This document shows, piece after piece, positions 1 through 9,720 of a stretch of DNA of 64,000 bases (within the stretch, counting starts at the first letter, position 1; the number at the start of each line of letters is the position of its first letter). The position numbers were made by a program, and so were the translations under genes. The notes beneath the pieces were generated by a model. It did no database searches. It saw only the letters and a list, made by a program, of their open reading frames with translations, and was not told where the DNA came from. This stretch comes from Anagrus nilaparvatae (taxonomy: Eukaryota; Arthropoda; Insecta; Hymenoptera; Mymaridae), in assembly GCA_022575985.1 (NCBI GenBank), contig JAKSXM010000147.1, forward strand, positions 18,138,001 to 18,202,000. Reading direction: 5' to 3'.

Positions 1-17
1 TAAAACGTTTTTTATTT

Positions 18-743
18 AATTATTAAATAATGCGACCTTTCCAGACAATGATAAAATTCTTAAATACGCGTGCTGATATTTGGTGTAATATTTACACTCT
101 AAATATATCAGACAGTGTAGTATTAAGTTAAGAATAATCAATAAGATGTTTAAAATTTTTTATGTTGGGAAATTCCGAAAAGATTTTCGGAAAATCCCAA
201 GGTCATTTCGCCTCTTGGCTAAACAGTGTGAGGCTTCATCAGTATGATCACTGTTTAGCCTTAATCATAGATGACCAAGATTTAAATAAAAATTAATTTT
301 TCATTTTTAAAAAATTAAAAAAAACAAAAAATTTTTTCTTTCAAATTATTAATTCAAAAAAGTACTCACTCGGCGAAGATGAACTGTGAAATGATGGGGA
401 GAGAAAGAGATTCTTACTCCCACCATCCCTCACAAAGGCCATCTGGTCCAACAGTGTTATAAAGAATGTACGTAGTACAAAAAATAAACTACTTGAAAAT
501 AAATTTTTGAAAAAAGATTTTAAAAAAATTCTTTAAATAAAAATTATTTAAAAAAAAAAAAATTAAATTTTTATTGCTTATTGAGGGAAATGATATTAAA
601 CAAGCTGTTAAATTATTTAAAGCGCCGTCAATGCTTCAATTTGAAAATTTTTTAATTTTACTTCTGGTATGAAATTATGATTATTAAATGATGCGACCTT
701 TCCAGACAATGATAAAATTCTTAAATACTCGTGCTTATTTAAT
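18..743. repeat. Pair of about 60-bp direct repeats
   Basis: A block of about 60 bases recurs almost unchanged at about 24-83 and 683-743, sharing the core GCGACCTTTCCAGACAATGA. The copies are 659-660 bp apart and differ at a few bases. The intervening DNA has no gene. They may be the two ends of a small element that also carries the ribozyme-like motif at 199-280, or a duplicated remnant; the sequence does not decide. Confidence 0.6.
199..280 (-). ncRNA. Hammerhead ribozyme-like motif, stem III open
   Basis: Read on the minus strand, the pieces of a hammerhead self-cleaving RNA occur in the canonical order. Stem III 5' strand is GGTCA, followed by the cleavage triplet ATC. Stem I is TATGAT paired with ATCATA around a 15-nt loop. 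Then come the invariant CTGATGA box, stem II GCCTC paired with GAGGC around a 15-nt loop, the invariant GAAA box, and the stem III 3' strand TGACC. Beyond stem III a small internal loop is followed by AAATC pairing with GATTT. Loop I and loop II contain perfectly complementary 12-mers (GGCTAAACAGTG and CACTGTTTAGCC), which would allow a loop-loop helix. One departure from the consensus is an extra A between CTGATGA and stem II. Hammerheads are known in satellite DNA and Penelope-like retroelements. Activity is inferred, not shown. Confidence 0.72.
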
Positions 744-1217
744 TTATACGAGGTTCATCAATATGCTAATAGAAACAATCAATTATATGAAACAATTACT
801 GGTTCCTCTTAGAGGAAATAGATTTTAGGTGAAATTTTGATTTCTGATTTTTTGGCATCTAACCAATTCACACTAGTTATGAATCAGTTTTTTATATTGA
901 AAAAACATGCCGAGTAAGTAAAAGTAAAAGTAAAAAGTTCTTTATGTGTTAATGTAACAAAATTGTATATACACAGTTTATAGCAGTCTTTTACATATAT
1001 ATATGAAGTAAATATAAAGTAAATATATCAATTAATAACAAATGTACAATAAATTATTTATAAATAAATCTTTAGGTCTTTTATAGAATTAGTAACAATA
1101 TAAAATGAATTTAAAAATTTGTAAATAGATCCTTAAGATAAGACAATAATAGTACGCGAATTGCATGTAATATATAGTTAAGGTGAAGTGCGTTAGGATA
1201 TTGTATGTAATAATTTG

Positions 1218-1398
1218 TTATGGGTCTAAGATGAACAGATGTTTACGAAGGGCAGCCTTGAAAGAGTTTAAGCTTGGCAAGTGTCTGATGTTAGAAGGTA
1301 TAGAGTTCCAAAAGAGTGCCCCCTGCAACTGAAAGGATGTAGACCCACAATCCTTGATTGCAGGTAGAGACAGCTCTTTATTACGCGAAGCACTCCTG
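1218..1398 (-). pseudogene. Non-LTR reverse transcriptase, C-terminal fragment
   Basis: This is the C-terminal tail of the same reverse transcriptase, with the typical pattern of a Leu/Pro-rich segment, ALFWNSIPSNIRHL and a short basic end before the stop. It is separated from the catalytic part by the 1,059-bp insertion. The codons flanking the insertion read continuously (about DNA-RSASRNKE) once the insert and one 2-bp target copy are removed. This shows that the transposon landed in an already resident copy of the gene. Confidence 0.8.
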
Positions 1399-2457
1399 CA
1401 CTGAAAAACCGGTACCATTGAATCAATGGCTTTAAAGCAATTGATATATGCCAATGACGGATATCATTAATTCAATGGCGAGATGGAATTCATTTCAAAT
1501 ATTTAAAGCTATTGAAATGATTATGAATACATATCATTTCAATGTGTAATAAACAGAAAATAGGTAAAAATTAATTTCCTTTTTTTTTTACATTTATATT
1601 ATTTTATTTTAATGTTTACTCTTATTCCTCGCTTTTGTATATATTTTTTTTAGGCAGTGTTCTTATATTTGCCATATTATTTTTTTATTTTTTTTTATTA
1701 TTATTTTACATTTCTTTTTTTATTAAATATTATTACATTTTGGAATTCAATTTATTTTTTTAAAATTTATTATCAAATAAAAAAACTTACTTCATCCGAG
1801 ATTCGAACTGTGGACCGTGACCGTGGATCAATCATTGGGCAGCGACCTTATCCATTACACCAACAGGACATATGTATTTAGTAAAAAAATTTTAAATCCT
1901 ACATGTTACATATAATAATTTTCCCACTCCTTTTTTTAATATTCAGAGTAATTTATGCATATCTAGCGAAATGCATATTTAAAAATAATAATTAAATCTA
2001 TCATAAATAATTTTCGGGAAATTCCATTTCTTTATAATAGTAATAATGAATAACAATAATATAAACTATATGACACCCATACGCGACGCGCGCGGCAGAA
2101 GGATAGAAAGAGAAAGAATAGTATACCTACACATATGCACAATAAACGTACTTTTTTGAGATCTCCTTTTTTTTGTTATTAATAATAATATTGAACTAAA
2201 ATCATTTTCTATCGATTGAATGTTTTTAAACATTAAATTAAAGTATTAAAAACTATTAATTTAATTATAACCCCTCTATTAATTCAATCTTATATTCTCA
2301 TTTATTTTGACGAAAATTTACATCAAAACAATGACTGCCGTATTCAATGGCGAGAAACTATTCGTTTAATAGCGGCGCTATCGAATCAATGATATTTTCT
2401 ATTGGCATATTTCAATTGCTTTAAAGCCATTGCTTCAATGGTTGCGGTTTTTCAGTG
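1399..2457. mobile_element. CACTG-ended DNA element (CMC/EnSpm-like MITE) with TG target duplication
   Basis: The termini are inverted repeats starting CACTGAAAAACC and ending GGTTTTTCAGTG. The similarity continues inward for about 60 bp, including CAATGGCTTTAAAGCAATTG-type blocks. The flanks are TG at 1397-1398 and 2458-2459, a 2-bp duplication. CACTG termini with 2-3 bp duplications are typical of animal EnSpm/CMC transposons. No transposase reading frame is present, so this is a non-autonomous copy. It interrupts a reverse transcriptase gene exactly, which fixes both boundaries. The interior is AT-rich and holds the tRNA-like relic at 1790-1872. Confidence 0.85.
1790..1872 (-). pseudogene. 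tRNA-derived relic (tRNA pseudogene or SINE head)
   Basis: On the minus strand there is a good internal promoter pair. The A box-like TGGTGTAATGG is followed by ATAAGG, as in D-arms. The B box-like AGTTCGAATCTC matches the T-arm consensus. The A-to-B spacing is about 8 bases longer than in a normal tRNA, and the acceptor ends do not pair, so it is not a functional tRNA. It lies wholly inside the CACTG element and was presumably captured by it or inserted as a SINE. Confidence 0.6.
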
Positions 2458-2459
2458 TG

Positions 2460-3500
2460 GCATTATCTTTAGGCAGATGTTTAATAAAGAGATTTGTTAA
2501 GTAAGGAGGCTGTTGTAAACGTAAAATTTTATAGATAAATATGCCAGTAAAATATAGCCTGCGCGAATCAATGCAAAGCCAGTTGAGTCTTTTTCTGTAC
2601 GGGGTAATATGCTCATCCCTTCTAACACCAAATATGTACCTTAGTCCAGAATTACTTAAGCGTTGGAGTCTAGATTTCAGTGCCATGCTCACATCCAGAT
2701 AAACTGTATTACAGTAATCTAGGTGTGGGGTAATGAGTGCCTGTACAAGTTTTATGCGTAAGTCTTCAGTGGTGCAATATCTTATGAACCGGAGGGAGTA
2801 TAGAATCCTATTTACTTTGTTTTCAATCGATTTTATATGAAAAGTCCAAGATAGTTTGCTATCCAAAATTACACCTAGGCTTTTGGCTTTGTCAGAGAAT
2901 GGTATTTTCGTGTCTTCATTTAGATCAATTTTAAGATTCAACTCATTAAGGCGTTCAACAAAAGTTGGTGTACTAAAATAAATAGCCATAGTCTTTTTGT
3001 GATTAAGGCGCAGTGAAACGCTATTAGCCCAGATTGATACCTTATTAGCAATTAGTTTGAGAGTTGCGATTGCTGCATTTACATCTTCAGGAGGAGCTTG
3101 TATATATACCTGGAGGTCATCAGCATAGAGCAAGTGAAAGACTCCCATAGGGAGATGCATTTTTAGATCATTGATGTAGAAGCAGAATAGCAAGGGGCCA
3201 AGCACTGACCCTTGAGGGACGCCAAGATTTGTGCCAAGCACGTCTGAGCGAGATGTTTTGGAAACAACCTGAAGTTGCCAATCTTGAAGATAGGATTTGA
3301 TCCACAGTAAGGCCGTCCGAGAAAATCCCATATCCCTTAGCTTTATAAGAAGTTTAGAGGGCGAGATAGAGTCGAACGCCTTACTGAAATCAAACTGGAG
3401 CAAAAACGTTACCAGCCTGTTCTCCATACCGCGTCTAATATCATCTGTGAGTTTTATAAGTGCAGTTGGTTTATTCCAATGGGCCTTCTGGGCAGAGAAA
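2460..3500 (-). pseudogene. Non-LTR reverse transcriptase, N-terminal fragment
   Basis: This is the catalytic core of a non-LTR reverse transcriptase, the enzyme that copies element RNA at a nicked target. The open frame starts at 3427 (Met in MENRLV), but homologous sequence continues upstream to about 3500 (ALIKLTDDIRRG), so that Met is internal and the true start is lost. Visible motifs are FDFSKAFDS (first catalytic Asp), GVPQGSVLGPLLF, and LLYADDLQVY with the catalytic Asp pair. The thumb region follows. The frame then runs 10 codons into the inserted CACTG element at 2457 and stops. With the insertion removed, the downstream piece (1218-1398) joins in frame. Confidence 0.85.
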
Positions 3501-3504
3501 CGTA

Positions 3505-4200
3505 GGGCTTAATGTTATGAAATTGGGTTTTTCGGTAATTTTCAACGAAATGCCAAAATCTTGCAAGTAAACGTAAACATTTCTAGTTAATCCCATTTTT
3601 TTGTTGTAGGTATCACCTTTCAAACGCCGTAAACTGCAATTTATTGTCACTAGTTTTCTCATCAATATAGCCAATTAACCAAACGGAAATTTTTGGCTAA
3701 AAATGACCAATTTTTAAATTGCTGCCAAATTTTGCTATTTCTGACGGAAATGGGTTTTATAGGTCTCAAAAAATTTGTACAAGCTTCAAATTTCCAAAAC
3801 TTTTTTACTTTACCCTTTTCAATAATTTGTTAACCAGATATGATAATTTAAAGTCGCAGTCCTAATTTTACAATTTTTAAAAAAAGCTCATTTTTAATAT
3901 TAACTTTGAAGAGCCATTTCTTAAAAACGACTCAAGGAAATGATAGGGTTAAATATTTTTGGAAACTTGAAGCTTGTGGAAATTTTATAAGACTTATTTT
4001 TTTTTTTAGCAAAAAATGGCCATTTAGTTAATTGGCTATAGTGATGAGAGAATTAGTGATGAAGAATTGCGATTTGTGGCGTACGAAAGGCGACACTTAT
4101 ACCAAAAAAATGAAACCAACGAGAAGTGTTTTAGTTAAAATTGGAAGTTTTAGCGTTTTATTGAAAATTACCAAAAACCCTATTTTAGACACTGTAAATA
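3505..4200. mobile_element. Palindromic (foldback) element with arms of about 270-300 bp
   Basis: The arm at about 3510-3830 is repeated in inverted, diverged form at about 3930-4195. Shared stretches include TATAGCCAATTAACNAAA near the inner part and GGGTTTTTNGGTAATTTTCAA near the outer ends. The small open frames found on either side are mirror images of each other and reflect the repeat, not genes. Outer boundaries are approximate and no target duplication was found. The element abuts the truncated 5' end of the reverse transcriptase fragment. Confidence 0.65.
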
Positions 4201-4259
4201 AATGTAGAGTAGAAATCATTTTTAAAGATAGTAAAAATATTCGAAATGACCATACTTAA

Positions 4260-4960
4260 CTTTCACTGTAATATTTACTAGTCATTGTTTAAAAATTACT
4301 ATTAATCTGAGTAAAAATCGCTTCAAAGAATAGTATAAAAGAATTAGTGAAAATTCGCATAGATTTCATTTTAAATAATTTTACTAACATTGAGGGTAAT
4401 TTTTACTCTTCATTTATTCAGTCTAACATTGAACCCTGCATTTCTAGGCCTAGAAAGCCCATTGGAAGAAGCCGAGGGTAGCCGGCATGTTTTTTCAACA
4501 TAATAAACTCGTCTATAACCATTTGGTGTAATTTGGTGTTCCAAATGTATTGAATTCCCCTTGTAAGCACGTTTTGAGACCTGAAATTCGTGACCTTTGA
4601 AACATCGTTGGTACTCAATTTCTGGAATTTGTAATGATAAACCAAGTTAATTTTTTGAAAATTTTTTAAATAAGAAAATAAAAAAGTCACCATTCTTTTG
4701 TTCTTATTTTTTTTTTTTTATGTAAAAAGTCTAATTTTTTCCATAAATTTTAAACTGAGCATTTCAAGGAAAAGATCATTTTTAGTTTTTCTTATGACAT
4801 TATACTTTGTTAGGTAAAATAGTCCATTGAGATAATTTTATTATTGCTAATGAGGAACCATAGTGCTAATTACTTTTTTTTTATTAAAGTACATAACGCG
4901 ATAAAATAAGAATTATATTACTGTGGAAAGAACTAGCTTTCCATGAAAATTATATAATTT
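4260..4960. other. AT-rich spacer, nothing recognised
   Basis: No gene, RNA or element was recognised here. A 91-codon open frame on the minus strand (4418-4693) shows no family motif and lies in sequence without coding character. Confidence 0.5.
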
Positions 4961-4964
4961 ATAC

Positions 4965-5039
4965 GCGTTTCGAGTCAAGACGCTTGCTCATTTCATGAAT
5001 TGGTCAAACAATAGTAAAAAATTTGACCAATTCATGAAA
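4965..5039 (-). other. Hairpin plus CGAAACGCG motif, possible Penelope-like element end
   Basis: A perfect inverted repeat (TTTCATGAATTGGTCAAA at 4991-5008 and its complement at 5022-5039, 13-nt loop) lies next to a minus-strand stretch in which a GAG-CAAG/CTTG-A-CTC hairpin is followed directly by GAAACGCGTATAA. A similar hairpin-GAAACGTATAA arrangement ends the Penelope-like fragment at 12114. This may be a remnant of a related element end. No reading frame supports it. Confidence 0.35.
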
Positions 5040-5970
5040 TGGTCATAAATATTGAATTTTTTTACACGATTTGGTCAATAATTAAAATTATCTGGCTGAA
5101 GTTTCGACCGTTCGATAAACAAAATTTTTTTTATTAGCTCAAATCAGCTAAAACTTATATATAATAAATAAAAATAGTAAAAAACCTCAAATAATTAAAT
5201 AAACAGCCGATATAAATAAATAAAATAAATAAATCAATCGAAATATACAATAAAAAAACATGATCGCATTTCAAAGGATTTTGAGATCAATACACTGGAG
5301 GAAAAAAAAAGAATACGAAAAAGTCCAAAAAAATTCAAAAGTATAACAATTCGCCGTCTTCGCAATACTTTTATACTTTTTCGAGTTGTTTTGAATACTT
5401 TGAAATACTTTAAAATAATTTTGAATACTTTAAAAATGTAAAAACTTTTTATTAAATTCGTAATATTTATTTGTTTTATTTTTTCATTTTTCAATTAAAA
5501 AATTTAAAATTCTAATTTAATATTCAACAATCCAGGTTTATCCACAGAAGAGCAAAAAATTTGATATGTGGTAATGTAAATTAAATTATTGTCAAGATTT
5601 ATCCTCTTATAAGCAGTTGAAAATAAATTTTATTAACGAGATGCAAAAAAGGCGAGAGGCCACCTACGTTTAAAAAAAATATTTAAAAAATTCTTTTTTT
5701 TTAAATCTTGTAGATGGCACCTTCTGGTTTTTTGCATCTCGTTAATAAAATTTATTTTCAACTGTTTATAAGAGGATAAATCTTGACAATAATTTAATTT
5801 ACATTACCGCATATCAAATTTTTTGCTCTTCTGTGGATAAACCTGGATTGTTGAATATTAAATTAGAATTTTAAATTTTTTAATTGAAAAATGAAAAAAT
5901 AAAAAAAATAAATATTACGAATTTAATAAAAAGTTTTTACATTTTTAAAGTATTCAAAATTATTTTAAAA

Positions 5971-6505
5971 TAATTTGAATCGTCAAGAGATATAGCTGAT
6001 ATTAAATTTTTGTATAGAATATTTAATAAAAGAATTGATTCCATTGACATCCTATCATCAATTAATTTACATGTACCATTAAGACCTGGACTTAGGGATA
6101 TAAATATTATGTTCAGCTTACCTACAGAATTTAAAAAAAATAATAAAATTTCTTCTCTTTATAGAATTATTGAAAGCTTTAATATGATAAACAAAAAAGT
6201 AGATATAACTAATGAATCTGAATGCAGTTTTATTAAAAGTCTAAAAATTAATTTGGGTAAATTTGCATAATATATGTTAACAACTCAAAATAATTATTGT
6301 ATCGCCATTAACAACTTATAACTTTAACTTTACCTTCAGTACTATTTATAACTTTATAATTAAATTATTATCTTTTAATTAATAATGTATTTCATAATGT
6401 ATTTTAATTTCTAAATGTAAATTTATTTTTGATTTATATTATAAACTATTGTAAAAGGGTTCGTCCCGTTGATTTGTTTAAAAATAAAAAAAAAAATAAA
6501 TAAAA
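5971..6505 (+). mobile_element. 5'-truncated non-LTR retrotransposon tail nested in the palindrome
   Basis: The insert is absent from the opposite palindrome arm, which shows where the uninterrupted sequence ran. It contains the end of a reverse transcriptase reading frame, a 3' untranslated region ending with GGGTTCGTCCCGTTGATTTG, and an A-rich tail at about 6480-6505. A short duplication such as AAATA may flank it, but the AT-rich context makes this uncertain. Confidence 0.7.
6010..6270 (+). pseudogene. Non-LTR reverse transcriptase C-terminal remnant
   Basis: The 86-codon frame matches the C-terminal region typical of insect non-LTR reverse transcriptases: FLYRIFNKRIDS, then an Ile/Leu-Ser segment, a PLRPGLRD-like basic turn, and an Asn-rich tail ending at the stop. 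Homologous residues continue upstream of the Met, so the Met is internal. No catalytic residues remain. The identification rests on pattern, not on a search. Confidence 0.55.
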
Positions 6506-6624
6506 AAATATTTCAAAGTTTCAAAACAACTCAAAAAAGTATAAAAGTATTGCGAAGACGGCGAGTTGTTATACTTTTGAATTTTTTTGGACTTTTTCGT
6601 AATCTTTTTTTTTCCACCAGTGTA

Positions 6625-9010
6625 GATCGGATCTTCCCCAAATATTGTTTTCTTGGGTTGACTAAAATGTATTTTTCAAAATAGAGAAAAATTTTGACTG
6701 ACACCTAGGTGGTAAAGTACCTCAAATGCGGCTGCGAATCAAATTACATATAAATCGTAATTCATTGAGATCAATGGATGGGATCTGACCCCAACTATTG
6801 TTTTCTTATGTTGCTTGAAATATGTTTCTCAATACTCAAAAAAATTTTGGACATATTCCTAGGTAAAGGACTACCTCAAATGCGGCTGCGAATCAAATAA
6901 CATAAAAATCGTATTTTAGTTTCCAAGCATTTTCAGAACCTTGGAAGGGACTTACCCCGAATTCCTTTTTACGATATTAATCTTAGCATGAGCCAAGACT
7001 TCCAAAAAATTTTTGAGCCCATTTTAGGGGGGTTAAGTTGGTCAAATTAAATCGTTTAAAGATTCTTCATTTTGGAAAAAACAGCTTTTTTAGAATTTCA
7101 TGGGATCTGACCCCAACTATTGTTTTCTTATGTCGATGGAAACATGTTTCTCAATACTCAAAAAAATTTTGGACATATTCCTAGGTGGTAAACTAACTCG
7201 AATGCGGCTGCGAATCCAATTAAATAGATATCGTATTTTAGTTTCCAAGCATTTACAGAACCTTGGCAGGGCATTACCGCAAATTTCATTTTACGATATT
7301 AATCTTATCAGGTGCCAAGATTCACAAAAAATTTTTGTGACTATTTAAAGGGGGTTAATTTGGTCAAATCAAATCGATTAAAGATTGCACTTTTTGGGAA
7401 AAACAGCTTTTTAAGAATTTCATGGGATCTGACCCCAAATATTGTTTTCTTATGTTGATTGAAATATGTTTTTCAATCCTCAAAAAAATTTTGGACATAT
7501 TGCTAGGTGGTAGACTACCTCAAATGCGGCTGTGAATCAAATTAAATAGATATCGCATTTTAGAATCAAAGCATTTTCAGAACCTTGGCAGGGCATTACC
7601 ACGAATTTCTTTTTACGATATTAATCTTATCAGGTGCCAAGACTCACAAAAAATTTTTAAGCCAATTTTAGGGGGGTTAAGTTGGTCAAATTAAATCGTT
7701 TAAAGATTGTTCATTTTGGGAAAAACAGCTTTTTTAAAATTTCATGGGATCTGACCCCAACTATTGTTTATTTATATAGATTGAAATATGTTTTTCAATC
7801 CTCAAACAAATTTTGGACATATTCCTAGGTGGTAGACTACCTCAAATGCGGCTGCGAACCAAAGTAAATAGATAAAATATTTTAGTTTCAAAGCATTTTC
7901 AGAACCTTAACAGAGTATTACCCGCAATTTCTTTTTACGATATTAATCTAATTATGTGCTAAGACTCCCAAAAAATTTTTGAGCCCATTTTAAGGGCGTT
8001 AAATTGGTCAAATTAAATCGTTCAAAGATTGTTCATTTTGGGAAAAACAGCTATTTCAGAATTTCATGGGATCTGACCCCAAATATTGTTTTCTTATGTT
8101 GATTGAAATATGTTTTTCAATCCTCGAAAAAATTTTAGACATATTGCTGGGTGGTAGACTACCTCAAATGCGGCTGCGAATCAAATTAAATAGATATCGT
8201 ATTTTAGAATCAAAGCATTTTCAGAACCTTGGCAGGGCATTACCACGAATTTCTTTTTACGATATTAATCTTATCAGGTGCCAAGACTCACAAAAAATTT
8301 TTAAGCCCATTTTAGGGGGGTTAAGTTGGTCAAATTAAATCGTTTAAAGATTGTTCATGTTGGGAAAACCAGCTTTTTTAGAATTTCATGGGATCTGACC
8401 CCAATCATTGTTTTTTTATGTAGATTGAAATATGTTTTTCGATATTCAAAAAAATTTTGGACATTTTCCTAAGTGGTAGACTACCTTAAATGCGCTGCGA
8501 ATCAAATTAAATGGATAACGTATTTATATTCAAAGCATTTTCAGAACCTTGGCAGGGACTTACCCCGAATTACTTTTTACGATATTAATCATAGCATGTG
8601 CCAACACTCCCAAAAAATTTTTGAGCCCATTTTAAGGGGTATAAGTTGGTCAAATTAAATCGTTTAAAGATTGTACATTTTGGGAAAAACAGCTTTGTCA
8701 GAATTTCATGGGATCTGACCCAAAATATTGTTTTTTTATGTTGATTGTAATATGTTTTTCAATCCTCAAAAAAATTTTGGACATATTTCTAGGTGGTAGA
8801 CTACCTCAAATGCGGCTGCGAATCAAATTAAATAGATATCGTATTTTAGTTTCAAAGCATTTTCAGAACCTTGGCAGGGCATTACCACGAATTTCATTTT
8901 ACGATATTAATCTTATCAGGTGCCAAGACTGCCAAAAAATTTTTGAGCCCATTTTAAGGGGGTTAAGTTGGTCAAATTTAATCGTTTAAAAATTGTTCAT
9001 TTTGGGAAAA
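6625..9010. repeat. 322-bp tandem satellite, about seven copies plus a partial one
   Basis: The marker TGGGATCTGACCC recurs at about 6779, 7101, 7423, 7745, 8067, 8389 and 8709, a period of 322 bp (320 for the last interval). Other shared landmarks are CAAATGCGGCTGCGAATC and TTTTTACGATATTAATC. Copies differ at roughly 5-10% by eye. The array is entered at its left end directly from the TA flank of the CACTGG element through a truncated monomer (6625-6777). Several monomers keep an open frame of 82-93 codons, but 322 is not a multiple of three and the frame shifts from copy to copy, so these are not genes. Confidence 0.9.
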
Positions 9011-9084
9011 ACAGTATTTTTAGAAGAGGAGTTACTTTTTTGGGACATATAAATAAAAAAAAATAAGATAAAATGAAAAAAAAT

Positions 9085-9720
9085 GAAAAAAAATCGGTTT
9101 ATCTAAAGTGGAAATATTGTGGTTAGCGGAAATATGCCTGTAACTAACGAAATTCCGCTTGAGATTACCGGAATTAATTTTTTTTGCTCGACCGATTGTA
9201 AATGACTTGAAACGTAAAAAAAATTAATAAAAAATTGTTTTTCTACAATAATTTCTTTTTTTCATCGCATCAATGCGAGGAAATTTCTTTGCGATTTTTA
9301 ATTAAATAGCGGAAGTGCCAAATAATTAGGGCAAAAAGAAAGTTTTTTTAGTTTTTTCAAAATATCTCGTTAACGGTTCAAAATATAAAACATTTACCTG
9401 AATAAAAAAATGATGGCGAGAAAAATGTACAAACAAAATGTTATTACAAATTTTTTCGTAGGAACATTATTTTCCACGGAAAATGAAAATTAAGTTAGCG
9501 CCTAATAACCCGTTTTGGAAAAATACAAATTTTTACTGCTTAAGAGTGCTACAGATAGATGAAATGAAAAAAAATCCGTTTACCTCTAGCGGAAATATAA
9601 TGGTTAGCGGAATATAGCCTTTAAGTAACGGAATTCCGTTTGGGGTTACCGGAATTTTTTTGCTTAAACGATTGAAAACAACTTGGCTTTGAATTAAGAA
9701 AAAAAGATATAGTTGCAAAA
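9085..9720. repeat. Pair of about 150-bp direct repeats
   Basis: Sequence at about 9085-9235 recurs diverged at about 9565-9710. Shared blocks are GGTTAGCGGAA, AACGNAATTCCG and TTACCGGAATT. One copy lies outside and one inside the left inverted repeat of the next element, so the repeat boundary and that element overlap in history. Confidence 0.6.

Larger units (their letters stand above)
914..3500 (-). mobile_element. 5'-truncated non-LTR retrotransposon (Jockey/CR1-like), split by a DNA element
   Basis: The minus strand carries the C-terminal two thirds of a non-LTR reverse transcriptase gene in two parts (about 3500-2460 and 1398-1218), a 3' untranslated region, and a simple-repeat tail of ACTTTT units at about 914-935. 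There is no endonuclease or ORF1, so the copy is 5'-truncated. It abuts a palindromic element at about 3505. It belongs to the same broad family as the better preserved element at 58708-61018. The clade (Jockey, CR1 or relative) is an inference from the GVPQGSVLGPLLF block and cannot be fixed by eye. Confidence 0.8.
5293..6622. mobile_element. CACTGG-ended palindromic DNA element, TA duplication, with nested insertion
   Basis: The ends are CACTGGAGGAAAA and TTTTCCACCAGTG, followed inward by near-perfect inverted repeats of over 100 bp that share GTATTGCGAAGACGGCGA-type sequence. The flanks are TA at 5291-5292 and 6623-6624. A second inner pair of arms (about 5400-5655 and 5735-5970) means that almost the whole element could fold into one hairpin around a spacer of about 100 bp. 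The right half is interrupted at about 5971-6505 by a dead non-LTR tail. There is no transposase. CACTGG ends with a 2-bp duplication suggest the CMC/EnSpm-Chapaev group. Confidence 0.8.

Noticed and set aside
18..743. Direct repeats as LTRs of a small retroelement
   Set aside because: Only about 60 bp long, without TG...CA ends, primer-binding site or polypurine tract.
1790..1872. Functional tRNA gene
   Set aside because: Acceptor ends do not pair and the A-to-B box distance is too long.
7100..8989. Four or more similar 60-93 codon frames starting MGSDP
   Set aside because: They are the same stretch of a 322-bp satellite monomer; the frame changes from monomer to monomer and no known motif is present.
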